Source: Synechococcales cyanobacterium PMM_0073 (GTDB taxonomy: Bacteria; Cyanobacteriota; Cyanobacteriia; Elainellales; Elainellaceae). Taken from it: a stretch of DNA of 27,581 nt. Below are positions 15,952 to 23,977 of the stretch, in pieces (positions within the stretch are counted from its first letter, which is position 1; every line of letters begins with the position of its first letter). Below the pieces are notes generated by a model. That model made no database searches and had not been told where the DNA came from. It was given only the letters and a program-made list of their open reading frames with translations. The DNA lies in the NCBI GenBank assembly GCA_949127695.1, contig CASBQH010000183.1, positions 1 through 27,581 on the forward strand, given 5' to 3'. The translations under genes were made by a program, and so were the position numbers.

Positions 15952-16938
15952 ATGAAGCGGAAAGGATTTACTCCACAGCAAAAGAGACAGACGGATTTAC
16001 AGGCAGGGCAGACTCAGCCCGCCGCCGAAAATCAGGACAGCCCAATAGAAGCCGTTGCCGTCACGATTCTGCTCACGGGTGGCCAGCAATATTGCGTTGC
16101 GGTTGCGCCTGACGATACGCTGCTGCAAGACCTCTACCAAACCATGATGGCCGAATCGAGCAGCATCAAAAAGCTGTTTCAAATTTCGCTAAATCAGGGG
16201 CAGTCGATGCTGGCGTTTCACAGCAGCCAGCTGGTGGGCGTGATTACCGAGCCGCCGCTGCTGATTGAAAATAACTCGACTGGCCAGAATATAACTGGCC
16301 AAAACTTAAATCAGCCCAGCCAGTCGCCAGTCGGTCTACCCACCGCAACCAGCACGCTCGTTTCAGAATATTGGCAGCTCGACAGCTTTTTGAGCGCCGA
16401 AGAACACCAGGCGCTGCTGGACTATGTGAGGCAGCATGAGTCAGAGTTTGAGTCTACAACCACCTTTACCGGCGTTGCCAACTACCGTGAGTCCGTGGTG
16501 CTGTACTCGTTCCCTGAATATATGCAGCTAATTAGCCAGCGAATTCAGGCAATTTTACCTGATCTGTTCCGCAAGTTTGAAATCACGCCATTTGAGCTGT
16601 CACAAATTGAGGCTCAGCTCACCGCCCACAATGACGGCCAGTTTTACAAAGTCCACAACGACAACGGCAGTCAGGATACGGCCACCCGTGAACTCACCTA
16701 TGTTTACTATTTTTATCAGGAGCCTAAGCCTTTTACCGGCGGCGAGCTGCTGATCTATGACAGTCAGGTGCAAAATAATTATTACGTGCAGGCTGACAGT
16801 TCCAAAATGGTGGAGCCGCGCAACAACAGCATTGTGTTTTTCCTCAGCCGCTATATGCATGAAGTTTTGCCGATTCGCTGCCCTTCCGGCCAGTTTGCCG
16901 ACAGCCGCTTCACGATCAACGGCTGGATTCGGCGCTAG
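15952..16938 (+). CDS. 2-oxoglutarate/Fe(II)-dependent dioxygenase, prolyl-4-hydroxylase-like
   Basis: A 328-residue protein. The C-terminal ~200 residues are a P4Hc-type 2OG-Fe(II) oxygenase: the iron ligands H235 and D237 (KVHNDNGS) and H303 (RYMHEVLP), and R319 (DSRFTINGW) for 2-oxoglutarate. FTGGELLIYD lies between them as usual. The first ~110 residues form a separate region beginning with QYCVAVAPDDTLLQDLYQ, then a Gln/Asn/Ser-rich linker with a near-repeat TGQN. I do not recognise this N-terminal region. Such enzymes hydroxylate protein side chains or small molecules; the substrate here is unknown. GAGG lies upstream of the ATG. It stands alone, with a 228-base gap before and 188 after. 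Confidence 0.88.
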   Translation: MKRKGFTPQQKRQTDLQAGQTQPAAENQDSPIEAVAVTILLTGGQQYCVAVAPDDTLLQDLYQTMMAESSSIKKLFQISLNQGQSMLAFHSSQLVGVITEPPLLIENNSTGQNITGQNLNQPSQSPVGLPTATSTLVSEYWQLDSFLSAEEHQALLDYVRQHESEFESTTTFTGVANYRESVVLYSFPEYMQLISQRIQAILPDLFRKFEITPFELSQIEAQLTAHNDGQFYKVHNDNGSQDTATRELTYVYYFYQEPKPFTGGELLIYDSQVQNNYYVQADSSKMVEPRNNSIVFFLSRYMHEVLPIRCPSGQFADSRFTINGWIRR

Positions 16939-16970
16939 GTGCAGCATTCCCAAAAAACTCAGGAAATTTA

Positions 16971-16990
16971 CTGGATTTTTTTAAATCCAG
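16971..16990. other. Perfect 8-bp inverted repeat with T4 loop
   Basis: CTGGATTT (16971–16978) and AAATCCAG (16983–16990) flank TTTT. It lies 33 bases after the oxygenase stop. No T-run follows the stem, so it is a poor intrinsic terminator by itself, but it may protect or end the transcript. Confidence 0.5.
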
Positions 16991-17126
16991 CCCCAATCAG
17001 GCTGCGTAATTCCCCTTGAGAGGGATACCTCGACGGCTGGCTCAGGTTTTTCGGTACATTCAAACGCTTGCAGAGAGACGCTTTTGGCGTAGCTCTGGTT
17101 TACTCTGCTCTTAAGGAGATCTAGAA

Positions 17127-18392
17127 ATGGTGAATCAGTTGAAGGCAGCAGTGCTAAGGCGCAAGCTGCCGCGCATCCAGCCCAAAAAGCTGCTGGGGTT
17201 CACGGCAGCGGCGCTCAGCCTGTCGCTGACGGCGCTAGGCGCTTCCACCCTGCTGCAACCCCAGTCCATTCAAGCTTCTGACCATGATGATGGCGATATT
17301 GACGTGAGAAGTCGGGCGCTGAGCTTAACCGATCTCTATGCCTTTCGCGAGACTGACCTCAACCCGGCAGCTCGCCCAGATGATTTAGTTTTCGTGATGA
17401 ATACCAACCCGCGCTCGCTGGCGCGACAGCAGTATTTTTTTAGCAGCGAAGCCCGCTACGAGTTTCGGTTTTCGCGGGTGAGAAACAATGACGCTACGCC
17501 GGCTGCTAAAGCCGACACGACATTGCGGTTTACCTTTGGTGCACCGCAGGGTGCAGACCGTCGCCAGAGAATTACGATGACGGTGCTGGACAGCAATGGC
17601 ACGCAGGTCGTCGATAAAACCGTAGAGAACAGGCCGCTGTTCACCACGCCGCTTTATGGCAATCCGATGCAGAATTCGGTGAGAGCCAGAGGCAGTGATA
17701 TTACTGTCTTTGCCGGACTGCGCGAAGATCCGTTCTATTTTGACGTGGAGCAGTTTTTCCGCGTCCGGGCTGGATTGCTGGGTCGTGGCCCCTCGGTGGG
17801 GTTCCGTCCGCCAGGGCAGGCCGTGGACTTTGCAACCGGCTATAACGTGAATACGGTCGTGGTGCGCGTACCGCGCCGATTTTTGCAGGCCAACAGCCCA
17901 GCCACCACATTTGATGTCTGGCTGTCGCTGCTGCTGCAAGACCCGCGCAGCAAGCGGTTTATCCAGACTGAGCAAATGGCTCGCCCCGGCATTAACGAGG
18001 TGCTGTTGATCACTCAGGGCAGTTTGGCGCGTTACAACAGCAGTCAGCCCAGCAGTAACGTCCCACCTGCTGTCGCTGCTGAAGCCACCACCACGCTGCT
18101 GGCTTTGGGTAATAGTCCCGCTAGAGCCACAGCGCTGCTCGGAGCTTTTATACCAGACGTGATGCGGTTTGACACGACTGGCCCTAGCGGTTTTGCCAAC
18201 GCCCTCAACGCCAAAGGCTCGCCCATTCGAGGCCGGATGCTGAGTGATGATGTGGTGGATATTGCGCTGTCAGTCCTGACCAATGGCGCTGTCACCACCG
18301 ATAACGTCAGCTATGAGGGTGTTTCTGGCAACCCAGGACAGGGTCATGATCCGCTCGATCCTAATTTCCCTTATCTAGCGCTGCCAAACTAG
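17127..18392 (+). CDS. Secreted DUF4331 family protein
   Basis: A 421-residue protein with an N-terminal export signal: a long basic n-region (RRKLPRIQPKK), a hydrophobic core near residues 24–40, and a likely cut in the SIQASDHDDG region. The mature protein begins SDHDDGDIDVR…LTDLYAFRE, the hallmark of DUF4331, followed by a β-rich middle and a C-terminal part with PDVMRFDTTGPSGFANALNAKG and GRMLSDDVVDIALSVLTNGA. The conserved acidic and His residues at the mature N-terminus look suited to metal binding, but no activity is known. AAGGAG (17113–17118) lies eight bases before the ATG, the best ribosome binding site in the window. It leads a run with the TPR and NicO-type genes, which suggests a joint job at the cell envelope. 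Confidence 0.9.
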   Translation: MVNQLKAAVLRRKLPRIQPKKLLGFTAAALSLSLTALGASTLLQPQSIQASDHDDGDIDVRSRALSLTDLYAFRETDLNPAARPDDLVFVMNTNPRSLARQQYFFSSEARYEFRFSRVRNNDATPAAKADTTLRFTFGAPQGADRRQRITMTVLDSNGTQVVDKTVENRPLFTTPLYGNPMQNSVRARGSDITVFAGLREDPFYFDVEQFFRVRAGLLGRGPSVGFRPPGQAVDFATGYNVNTVVVRVPRRFLQANSPATTFDVWLSLLLQDPRSKRFIQTEQMARPGINEVLLITQGSLARYNSSQPSSNVPPAVAAEATTTLLALGNSPARATALLGAFIPDVMRFDTTGPSGFANALNAKGSPIRGRMLSDDVVDIALSVLTNGAVTTDNVSYEGVSGNPGQGHDPLDPNFPYLALPN

Positions 18393-18400
18393 CAGAGTCG

Positions 18401-18429
18401 TCCCCCAGTTCTGTCTAGGAGTTGGGGGA
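18401..18429 (+). other. Hairpin between the DUF4331 and TPR genes
   Basis: TCCCCCA (18401–18407) pairs with TGGGGGA (18423–18429), and the stem can extend inward with G:U pairs. It is followed by GCAAAAAAC rather than a T-run, so it is not a classic plus-strand terminator. It could attenuate transcription or stabilise the upstream message and so set unequal levels of the two proteins. It would also bury the TTG at 18422. Confidence 0.55.
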
Positions 18430-18463
18430 TGCAAAAAACATTCCTAAGCAGGCTTTTGAATCT

Positions 18464-19885
18464 ATGAAACGCAGCATCTATCTCGGTTCAGCACCGTTCT
18501 GGAAATCAAAATATTGGGAGCAGCTTGGCCTGACTCTGCTGATTGGCTTACCCTTGGCGAGCGGCTTGCTGATTGTGACGCAGCCGAATTTTCCAGTCCG
18601 GCTAGCCGCTTGGCAGAGTCAGTTTAGCCCGCTCAAAGCACCCTACCGCTACCCGTTTTACAACTCGCTGAGTGCAGGCGAACGGCATCCGACCGGGCGA
18701 TTGCAGCAGGAGATTGGCTTTTACCAAACTCAAGTGCGGCAGCATCCGGATCGGGCGCTGGAGCAGGCGGCTTTGGCCTCGGCCTATTTGAGCGCGGCAA
18801 GGCTGACGGGTGAGGGCAGCTGGTATTTGCTGGCTGAACAGACGGCGCAAAGATCGCTGGCCATTTTGCCGATGGACAACAGCGAGGCGCATTCCGTGAT
18901 GGCGCGGGTGACGGAAGCCAAACATAACTTTGCCGCAGCCCTTCGTCTGGCCGAGCAGATCCCTAAACCAGCCGAACAGCTCTCAATTCAGATCACGTCA
19001 AATCTGGCGCTGGGTCAGCTCACTGCGGCACGTCAGGCGGCAGATGCATTGGCCGACCTGACGTTGAGCCAGAGTGCTTTTGGGCTGCTGGCGCTGGTGC
19101 AGACGGCACAGGGGCAAGATGCGGCAGCGCTCAAAAGCTTTGACTATGCGCTGGATGTGGAAGAGGCAGGCGAACTCAGCGTCTCAGCTCGGACGCGCAC
19201 AATGCTGGGGCGATTTTACTACGAGCGTGGTGATCTAAAACGAGCGAGTGACTTTTACAACGAAGCGCTGAATATTTTCCCCAACTATCCGCAAGCCTTG
19301 CTGAATCAAGCTCAGCTGGCGCTGCGGCAGGGCAACTACCGCGTTGCCGAGCAGCGATACCAGCAGCTGAACCAACTCTCAAACGGGGCACCCACTTTGT
19401 TTGATCCGCTGATTTTGCGCGGGCGGGCACAGGCCAAAGCCTCGCAGGGCGATCAGGCTACAGCAGAAGCACTCTGGACAGAAGCAGAAACCCTGCTGCG
19501 TCAGAGCCTGGGCGATAGTTCGTTTGGGCATCGTCGCGATTTGGCCAGACTGCTGCTAGAGCGAGGCCGCAGTGCAGATATCCCAGAAGCCGTGACGCTG
19601 ATGCAGACCGAGCTGAAGCAGCGCCGCGATGCCGAAACGCTGAACACCTATGCCTGGGCGCTGTTTGAAGCGCAGCGCTGGCCGGAAGCGCAGATGGTCA
19701 TTCAAGAGGCCGTCAAGTCAGGCGTTCGCAGCGCTGGGCTGTATGACCGGGCGGCTGCAATTGAGCAGGCGTTGGGGAATGCCGCCGCGTCGCAGGTTTA
19801 TCAGCAAAAAGTGCAGCAAATCCATCCGCAGTTTGATCGCAACGCTCGTAGCGCCGCAAATTTCGGCGCTGGACTTGGTTCATAG
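18464..19885 (+). CDS. Membrane-anchored TPR protein
   Basis: A 473-residue protein. After a short basic N-terminus a hydrophobic segment (LGLTLLIGLPLASGLLIV, residues ~22–40) anchors it. The rest is α-helical and built of TPR-like units, for example QAALASAYLSAARL, GRFYYERGDLKRASDFYNEA, LLNQAQLALRQGNYRVAEQRY and TYAWALFEAQRWPEAQ. TPR domains hold partner proteins; the partners are unknown. ATG 18464 is preferred over the in-frame TTG at 18422, which lies within a hairpin and has no better ribosome binding site, though the site before 18464 is also weak. The gene lies 71 bases after DUF4331 and 20 before the transporter, consistent with one transcript. Confidence 0.85.
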   Translation: MKRSIYLGSAPFWKSKYWEQLGLTLLIGLPLASGLLIVTQPNFPVRLAAWQSQFSPLKAPYRYPFYNSLSAGERHPTGRLQQEIGFYQTQVRQHPDRALEQAALASAYLSAARLTGEGSWYLLAEQTAQRSLAILPMDNSEAHSVMARVTEAKHNFAAALRLAEQIPKPAEQLSIQITSNLALGQLTAARQAADALADLTLSQSAFGLLALVQTAQGQDAAALKSFDYALDVEEAGELSVSARTRTMLGRFYYERGDLKRASDFYNEALNIFPNYPQALLNQAQLALRQGNYRVAEQRYQQLNQLSNGAPTLFDPLILRGRAQAKASQGDQATAEALWTEAETLLRQSLGDSSFGHRRDLARLLLERGRSADIPEAVTLMQTELKQRRDAETLNTYAWALFEAQRWPEAQMVIQEAVKSGVRSAGLYDRAAAIEQALGNAAASQVYQQKVQQIHPQFDRNARSAANFGAGLGS

Positions 19886-19905
19886 CCCCTTATTTTTTAA
19901 GATCT

Positions 19906-21324
19906 ATGTCTTCCAAAATTAGATCGCTTTGCTATTGCCTGTTGTTCTTTATTTCAGCCTGCTGCATTTGGGCTATATCTGCTCTGCCCAGCAGCGCTCA
20001 CTGGTCGGATATGTCGGCGGCAGAAATTCTGCTGGAGCAGTCCACGGCTCAGATGAATTTGACCTATCCAACTGGCCTAACGCCTTTTGCCGATGATGAC
20101 GGGAACGGTCAGCTTTCAGACAGTGAAGTAACGGCGCATCAGCGTGACTTAACCGATTTCTTGGCAGAGAAGATTCGCCTCACTAACAGTAACAATCAGA
20201 TAGCCAGCCTGACGGTGCAGCCACTGCCGCAGAGCGCCAACTCGCCGGTGATTCAGGCCGCACCCAGCAGCCACAGCACGATTCAGCTAATCTACGCTTG
20301 GCCTCAGCCCATCCAGGGATTAAAAATCTACTACAGCTTGTTTCTGCCGAACGTTTCGACGGCGAGCTGTCTGGCGACTATTCTGCAAAATCAGCAGCTC
20401 AAAACCTTTGTGTTTACGCCCAAACAGCAGGTTTATGCGACTGCACCCGGTCTAGACAAATTTGGCAGCGGCGGGATATTGCTAGCGATTGGGGGAGCAA
20501 TTGTTTGGGGCGCAATGCATTCGCTCTCGCCCGGTCATGGCAAGACGCTGGTGGGGGCTTACTTGGTGGGCGCAAGAGCCACACCGCAGCACGCAATTTT
20601 CCTGGCGCTGACAACAACCGTGACGCATACGGTTGGCATCTTTGCGCTAGGACTCATTGCAGTTTTTGCCTCGCGCTATATCCTGCCTGAACAGCTCTAT
20701 CCCTGGATGAATCTGGCTTCTGGAATTATGGTAGTAGCAATTGGCGGCAATTTATTTTGGAGTCGCTTCTCTCGTCAAAAATCGCACGCTGGCCATTCGC
20801 GGCACGGTCACAATCACGCTGGCCATACTCATACTGGCTATACTCACAGTCATAATCGCGAACCGCAGCTCGCTTTGCAGAATTCAGCCTATGCTCCAGC
20901 TCTGACGCATACTCACGATCATCATAGTCATCACCATCACGATCACCCTCACACTCACGATCATCACTCAGGCCATTCTCATCTGCCGCCTGATGCAGAT
21001 GGTTCTCCGATCACCTGGCGTAGCCTTTTGGCTTTGGGCATCTCAGGGGGACTGGTGCCCTGTCCAGCGGCGCTGCTGCTGCTGCTGAGCTGTATTGCGC
21101 TGGGTAACGTGGGGTTGGGTCTGGTGCTGGTGCTAGCCTTTAGCCTGGGCTTAGCGGCTGTGCTGACTGGATTGGGGCTGCTGATGGTTTACGCCAAGCC
21201 GCTGTTTCGCCACCTGCCTGCCCCCGGCGCGGCCAAGTGGCTGCCGACGCTGAGCGCTCTCGGCATTGTGGCAATTGGGGTTGGGCTGTCGGCGCAGGCG
21301 GCTCTGCAAATTGTGGCGCAGTGA
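19906..21324 (+). CDS. NicO/HupE-type nickel/cobalt transporter with EF-hand and His-rich loop
   Basis: A 472-residue membrane protein. A signal or first membrane segment (residues ~7–31) leads to an outer domain starting AHWSDMSAAEILLEQ, as in HupE/UreJ-like proteins. It contains an EF-hand-like loop DDDGNGQLSDSE at ~66–77 with acidic residues at calcium-coordinating places. The membrane part has the NicO signature HSLSPGHGKTLVGAYLVG (from H205) and a second signature GISGGLVPCPAALLLLL. Between them, at residues ~293–360, is a loop with dozens of His residues in HTH/HDH patterns, likely binding Ni, Co, Zn or Cu. NicO/RcnA relatives export or import Ni/Co; direction cannot be read from sequence. 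It is the third gene of the DUF4331–TPR unit. Confidence 0.88.
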   Translation: MSSKIRSLCYCLLFFISACCIWAISALPSSAHWSDMSAAEILLEQSTAQMNLTYPTGLTPFADDDGNGQLSDSEVTAHQRDLTDFLAEKIRLTNSNNQIASLTVQPLPQSANSPVIQAAPSSHSTIQLIYAWPQPIQGLKIYYSLFLPNVSTASCLATILQNQQLKTFVFTPKQQVYATAPGLDKFGSGGILLAIGGAIVWGAMHSLSPGHGKTLVGAYLVGARATPQHAIFLALTTTVTHTVGIFALGLIAVFASRYILPEQLYPWMNLASGIMVVAIGGNLFWSRFSRQKSHAGHSRHGHNHAGHTHTGYTHSHNREPQLALQNSAYAPALTHTHDHHSHHHHDHPHTHDHHSGHSHLPPDADGSPITWRSLLALGISGGLVPCPAALLLLLSCIALGNVGLGLVLVLAFSLGLAAVLTGLGLLMVYAKPLFRHLPAPGAAKWLPTLSALGIVAIGVGLSAQAALQIVAQ

Positions 21325-21332
21325 GCTGTAGG

Positions 21333-21359
21333 TTCAATTGTAAGTAGATTCAACTGTAA
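21333..21359. repeat. Two 11-bp direct repeats TTCAAYTGTAA
   Basis: TTCAATTGTAA (21333–21343) and TTCAACTGTAA (21349–21359) differ at one base and start 16 bases apart, in the 63-base gap between the transporter and the small secreted protein. Their spacing of about one and a half helical turns is less typical of an operator pair, so a chance duplication is possible. Confidence 0.6.
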
Positions 21360-21387
21360 ATTTAACGGCTTTTTCCCATTCACGAAC

Positions 21388-21699
21388 ATGCTAAAACTCA
21401 CGAGCTTGATTACACTTTCGGTACTATTAATCACTCCAGCCATGGCTCAGGCAGAATTCAACCAGAGCGATCTGGTTTGCTACATGCAGACTGCTGACGG
21501 TAGAACGGTCGATCTTGGCTCACTCTGCGGCAGCAGGCTCCCGCAAAGCAGCGCCCAGCGCCCAGCGCCTGCGGCCAAACCAGCTGGAGTCAGCCCCTAC
21601 AGCAACTTGGGCGGACTAGAAATCAGCGTCAGCGGCGCGGATGCGAAGCCTTGTTTTGGTTTGGATGATCAAGGCAAGCGCTGTCCCACTGCTCAATAG
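21388..21699 (+). CDS. Small secreted four-cysteine protein
   Basis: A 103-residue protein with a clear signal peptide (MLKLTSLITLSVLLITPAMA, cut before QAEF). The mature part has four Cys, in LVCYMQ, SLCGS, KPCFG and KRCP, enough for two disulfides in the periplasm. The middle is a Pro/Ala-rich linker. The motif CYMQTADGRTVDLGSLCG recalls small secreted cyanobacterial proteins of unknown function; I do not recognise a named family. It sits 63 bases after the metal transporter and 32 before the GspE/PilB-type ATPase, so it could belong with either. No strong ribosome binding site is visible before ATG 21388. Confidence 0.75.
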   Translation: MLKLTSLITLSVLLITPAMAQAEFNQSDLVCYMQTADGRTVDLGSLCGSRLPQSSAQRPAPAAKPAGVSPYSNLGGLEISVSGADAKPCFGLDDQGKRCPTAQ

Positions 21700-21731
21700 A
21701 GCGATTAATATACAGAGTCAGGTGAATTTAC

Positions 21732-23432
21732 ATGCAGTCAAATCTTATGCAGGCCAATTTTTTGCAAGCCAACTCGCCCGCGCATCCATCTGCCAGCCTC
21801 AGCGCTTGGCAGCAGCTGAAGCAAAAGCAAATTAGCTGCGAGCAGGCGATTGCCCTATTGGTGAACGCCACAGGACAGGTGCAGCTAGAGCGACTTGATC
21901 CAGAAGTAAGCGCTCGGTTTTGGCGGCATTTTGGCAGTCGGGCAGATAGCTTGCCACCCGTGATGCCGCTGCTGCTCTGGCGCGGCTGCTACTATCTGGG
22001 CAGTCCGGTGACGCTTAGCCCCAGCGCTGTGCAGCAGTTGGCCGATCGGCTGAACGTTCAGATTCAGGTGATTGCCATCTCTGAGAAGAGCTACCGCCAC
22101 TGGCACAGGCTGCAAAGTTTAGATGCAGGGCAGCTGAGCAGCACGGCTTTGGTGAATCCGCTCACGGGCGAGCTAGAGCGCGAAAACATTACCGAAATTG
22201 CCGAGCTGTATCTATCGCAGACAGATAACCAAATTGAGCGAATCAAAACCCTGATTTCCAGCGCTCTGCGGAACCGCGCCAGCGACATTCATCTGGCTCC
22301 GGCAGCTGACGGGCTGCGCGTTCGGTTTCGGATCGACGGAATTCTGCGCCATATCACCACGCTACCGCCGGAGATTAGCCGTAAGGTGATTGTTTCGCTG
22401 AAGGTGATGAGCGATATGGATATTGCCGAAAGTCGCCGCCCGCAGGATGGCCGAATTGGCGAGAAATATATGGCTGAACAGCAGCAGCAGGGGCTGGATA
22501 TGCGGGTGAGTACGTTGCCCTGCGTCAGCTGCCGCAAAGGCGAACCGGGCGAAAAGCTGGTGCTGCGGCTGCTGCGTCAGCAAAATTCGTTTGCCACCAT
22601 CAAAGATATTGGGTTTTCGGAAGCGGCGCTCCAGACTTACGAAGGCTGGCTGCAAGAGCCGCAGGGCTTGGTGATTTTTACAGGCCCGACTGGATCTGGT
22701 AAAACCAGCACGCTCTACACCAGTCTCCAAACGCTGGCTACCGAGTCGGTCAATATTGTTACGGTCGAAGACCCAGTCGAGTATATTTTGCCGGATATTA
22801 CCCAAACACAGGTACATGAGGCCGCAGGCATGACCTTTGCGGGCGGGCTGCGAGCTATTCTGCGCCAAGATCCTGACATTATTATGGTGGGCGAAGTTCG
22901 CGATCACGAAACTGCCGAAACTGCGGTTAGGGCAGCCCTAACCGGGCATTTGGTGCTCACTACGCTGCATACCAACGATGCGATTGGCGTCATTCCGCGA
23001 CTCAAAGATATCGGCCCTGATCCGGGGCTAGTCAGCGACGCGCTGCTGGGGATTGTGGCACAGCGCTTAGTTCGCAAAGTTTGCCCCCACTGTGCCGAAT
23101 CCTACAGCCCCACGACCGCTGATTTACAGCTGCTAGGGCTGCGGCGCGATCAGGCTCACGCTGACCAATGGCGCAAGGGACGCGGCTGTGAGCATTGCTT
23201 TCACTCCGGCTATCAGGGACGCGAGGCGGTGATTGAGCTGCTGAATGTGGATGACCGAGTGCGGCAGCTGATCTACGAAGGCAGCTTAACCCAGCTGCGT
23301 CAGTATCTCTATGCCAGCGATTTTATTTCGTTTCGCACGGGCGCGATTGCCAAAATTACCGCTGGCATTACAACCGTGGCAGAGGTGCGGCGGGTGCTGC
23401 CCCACAGCGCTTTTTACCAGAAGCCTGGATAG
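21732..23432 (+). CDS. GspE/PilB-family secretion/pilus assembly ATPase
   Basis: A 566-residue cytoplasmic ATPase of the type II secretion/type IV pilus assembly family. Residues ~1–150 are a variable N-terminal region. NRASDIHLAPAADGLRVRFR starts the N2 domain. The C-terminal ATPase has Walker A GPTGSGKT (318–325), an Asp-box segment near TVEDPVEY, Walker B with IIMVGEVRDHETAETA, and the His-box HLVLTTLHTNDA. The metal-binding tetracysteine pair CPHC … CEHC, typical of PilB/GspE, is present. It is shorter than the usual ~670-residue cyanobacterial PilB, and no pilC, pilT or pilin gene is nearby, so it may be a second paralogue (PilB2-like). GGTGA lies six bases before ATG 21732; a second ATG at 21747 is possible. 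Confidence 0.92.
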   Translation: MQSNLMQANFLQANSPAHPSASLSAWQQLKQKQISCEQAIALLVNATGQVQLERLDPEVSARFWRHFGSRADSLPPVMPLLLWRGCYYLGSPVTLSPSAVQQLADRLNVQIQVIAISEKSYRHWHRLQSLDAGQLSSTALVNPLTGELERENITEIAELYLSQTDNQIERIKTLISSALRNRASDIHLAPAADGLRVRFRIDGILRHITTLPPEISRKVIVSLKVMSDMDIAESRRPQDGRIGEKYMAEQQQQGLDMRVSTLPCVSCRKGEPGEKLVLRLLRQQNSFATIKDIGFSEAALQTYEGWLQEPQGLVIFTGPTGSGKTSTLYTSLQTLATESVNIVTVEDPVEYILPDITQTQVHEAAGMTFAGGLRAILRQDPDIIMVGEVRDHETAETAVRAALTGHLVLTTLHTNDAIGVIPRLKDIGPDPGLVSDALLGIVAQRLVRKVCPHCAESYSPTTADLQLLGLRRDQAHADQWRKGRGCEHCFHSGYQGREAVIELLNVDDRVRQLIYEGSLTQLRQYLYASDFISFRTGAIAKITAGITTVAEVRRVLPHSAFYQKPG

Positions 23433-23452
23433 CCCGCAATTCGGCAAATCGC

Positions 23453-23845
23453 TCAAACCGCAATCAGCTTTTGCTTCAGCCAAATCTCTCCTCTGGCGTG
23501 CAGGTAGCGCGGGTCAGGATCAATCGCAAGCGCCCGATCGTAGGATTCGATCGCGTTGCCGTAGGCCATCATTTCAGCCAGCAACAGCCCCCGATTAAAC
23601 CAGGCTTGGTGATAAGCGGGCTGAATCGCAACGGCTCTGTCATAGGCTGCCAGCGCCTCTGCATATTTCTTCTGGCCGCAAAGCGCGTTGGCGCGGTTGT
23701 TCCAAGCCCGACAGTAGTTGGCATCCAGCGCAATTGCCCGATCAAAAGCCGCCACCGCATCTGCAAATTCTTCGGCTTCGCAGTGGGCGCAGCCTTTGCC
23801 GTCCCAAAATTCAGGCCGATCTGGCTGGTGATCTAGAGCTGTCAT
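23453..23845 (-). CDS. Short TPR protein
   Basis: A 130-residue soluble protein with about three consecutive TPRs: AVAAFDRAIALDANYCRAWN, EALAAYDRAVAIQPAYHQAW and AIESYDRALAIDPDPRYLHA. No signal peptide or other domain is present. TPR units mediate protein contacts; partners are unknown. AGGAG lies nine bases before the ATG at 23845. It follows asnS in the same direction after 132 bases and ends 20 bases from the convergent ATPase gene, so it may be read from asnS or from its own promoter in that gap. Confidence 0.85.
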   Translation of the reverse strand: MTALDHQPDRPEFWDGKGCAHCEAEEFADAVAAFDRAIALDANYCRAWNNRANALCGQKKYAEALAAYDRAVAIQPAYHQAWFNRGLLLAEMMAYGNAIESYDRALAIDPDPRYLHARGEIWLKQKLIAV

Positions 23846-23977
23846 TTCGGCGTTCTCCTAGCGATGATGGCTCTAGTGTAAGCGGGTATAGAGTTGACTT
23901 CTAGCTGAGATTTCTCCCCAATCGACTTCGGTTATACGCACAGAATATATGCAGAAATCTTTAACAGATCGCAAAGC

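Noticed and set aside
17385..17975. 196-codon open frame antisense to the DUF4331 gene
   Set aside because: It is a shadow of a well-supported gene, with no signal, domain or ribosome binding site of its own.
20785..20990. Repetitive CAT/CAC-rich DNA as a possible non-coding repeat
   Set aside because: It stays in frame and encodes the His-rich loop expected in NicO/RcnA-type transporters.
22362..22907. 181-codon open frame antisense to the GspE/PilB-type gene
   Set aside because: The plus-strand frame carries all conserved ATPase motifs; the antisense frame has none and arises from codon bias.
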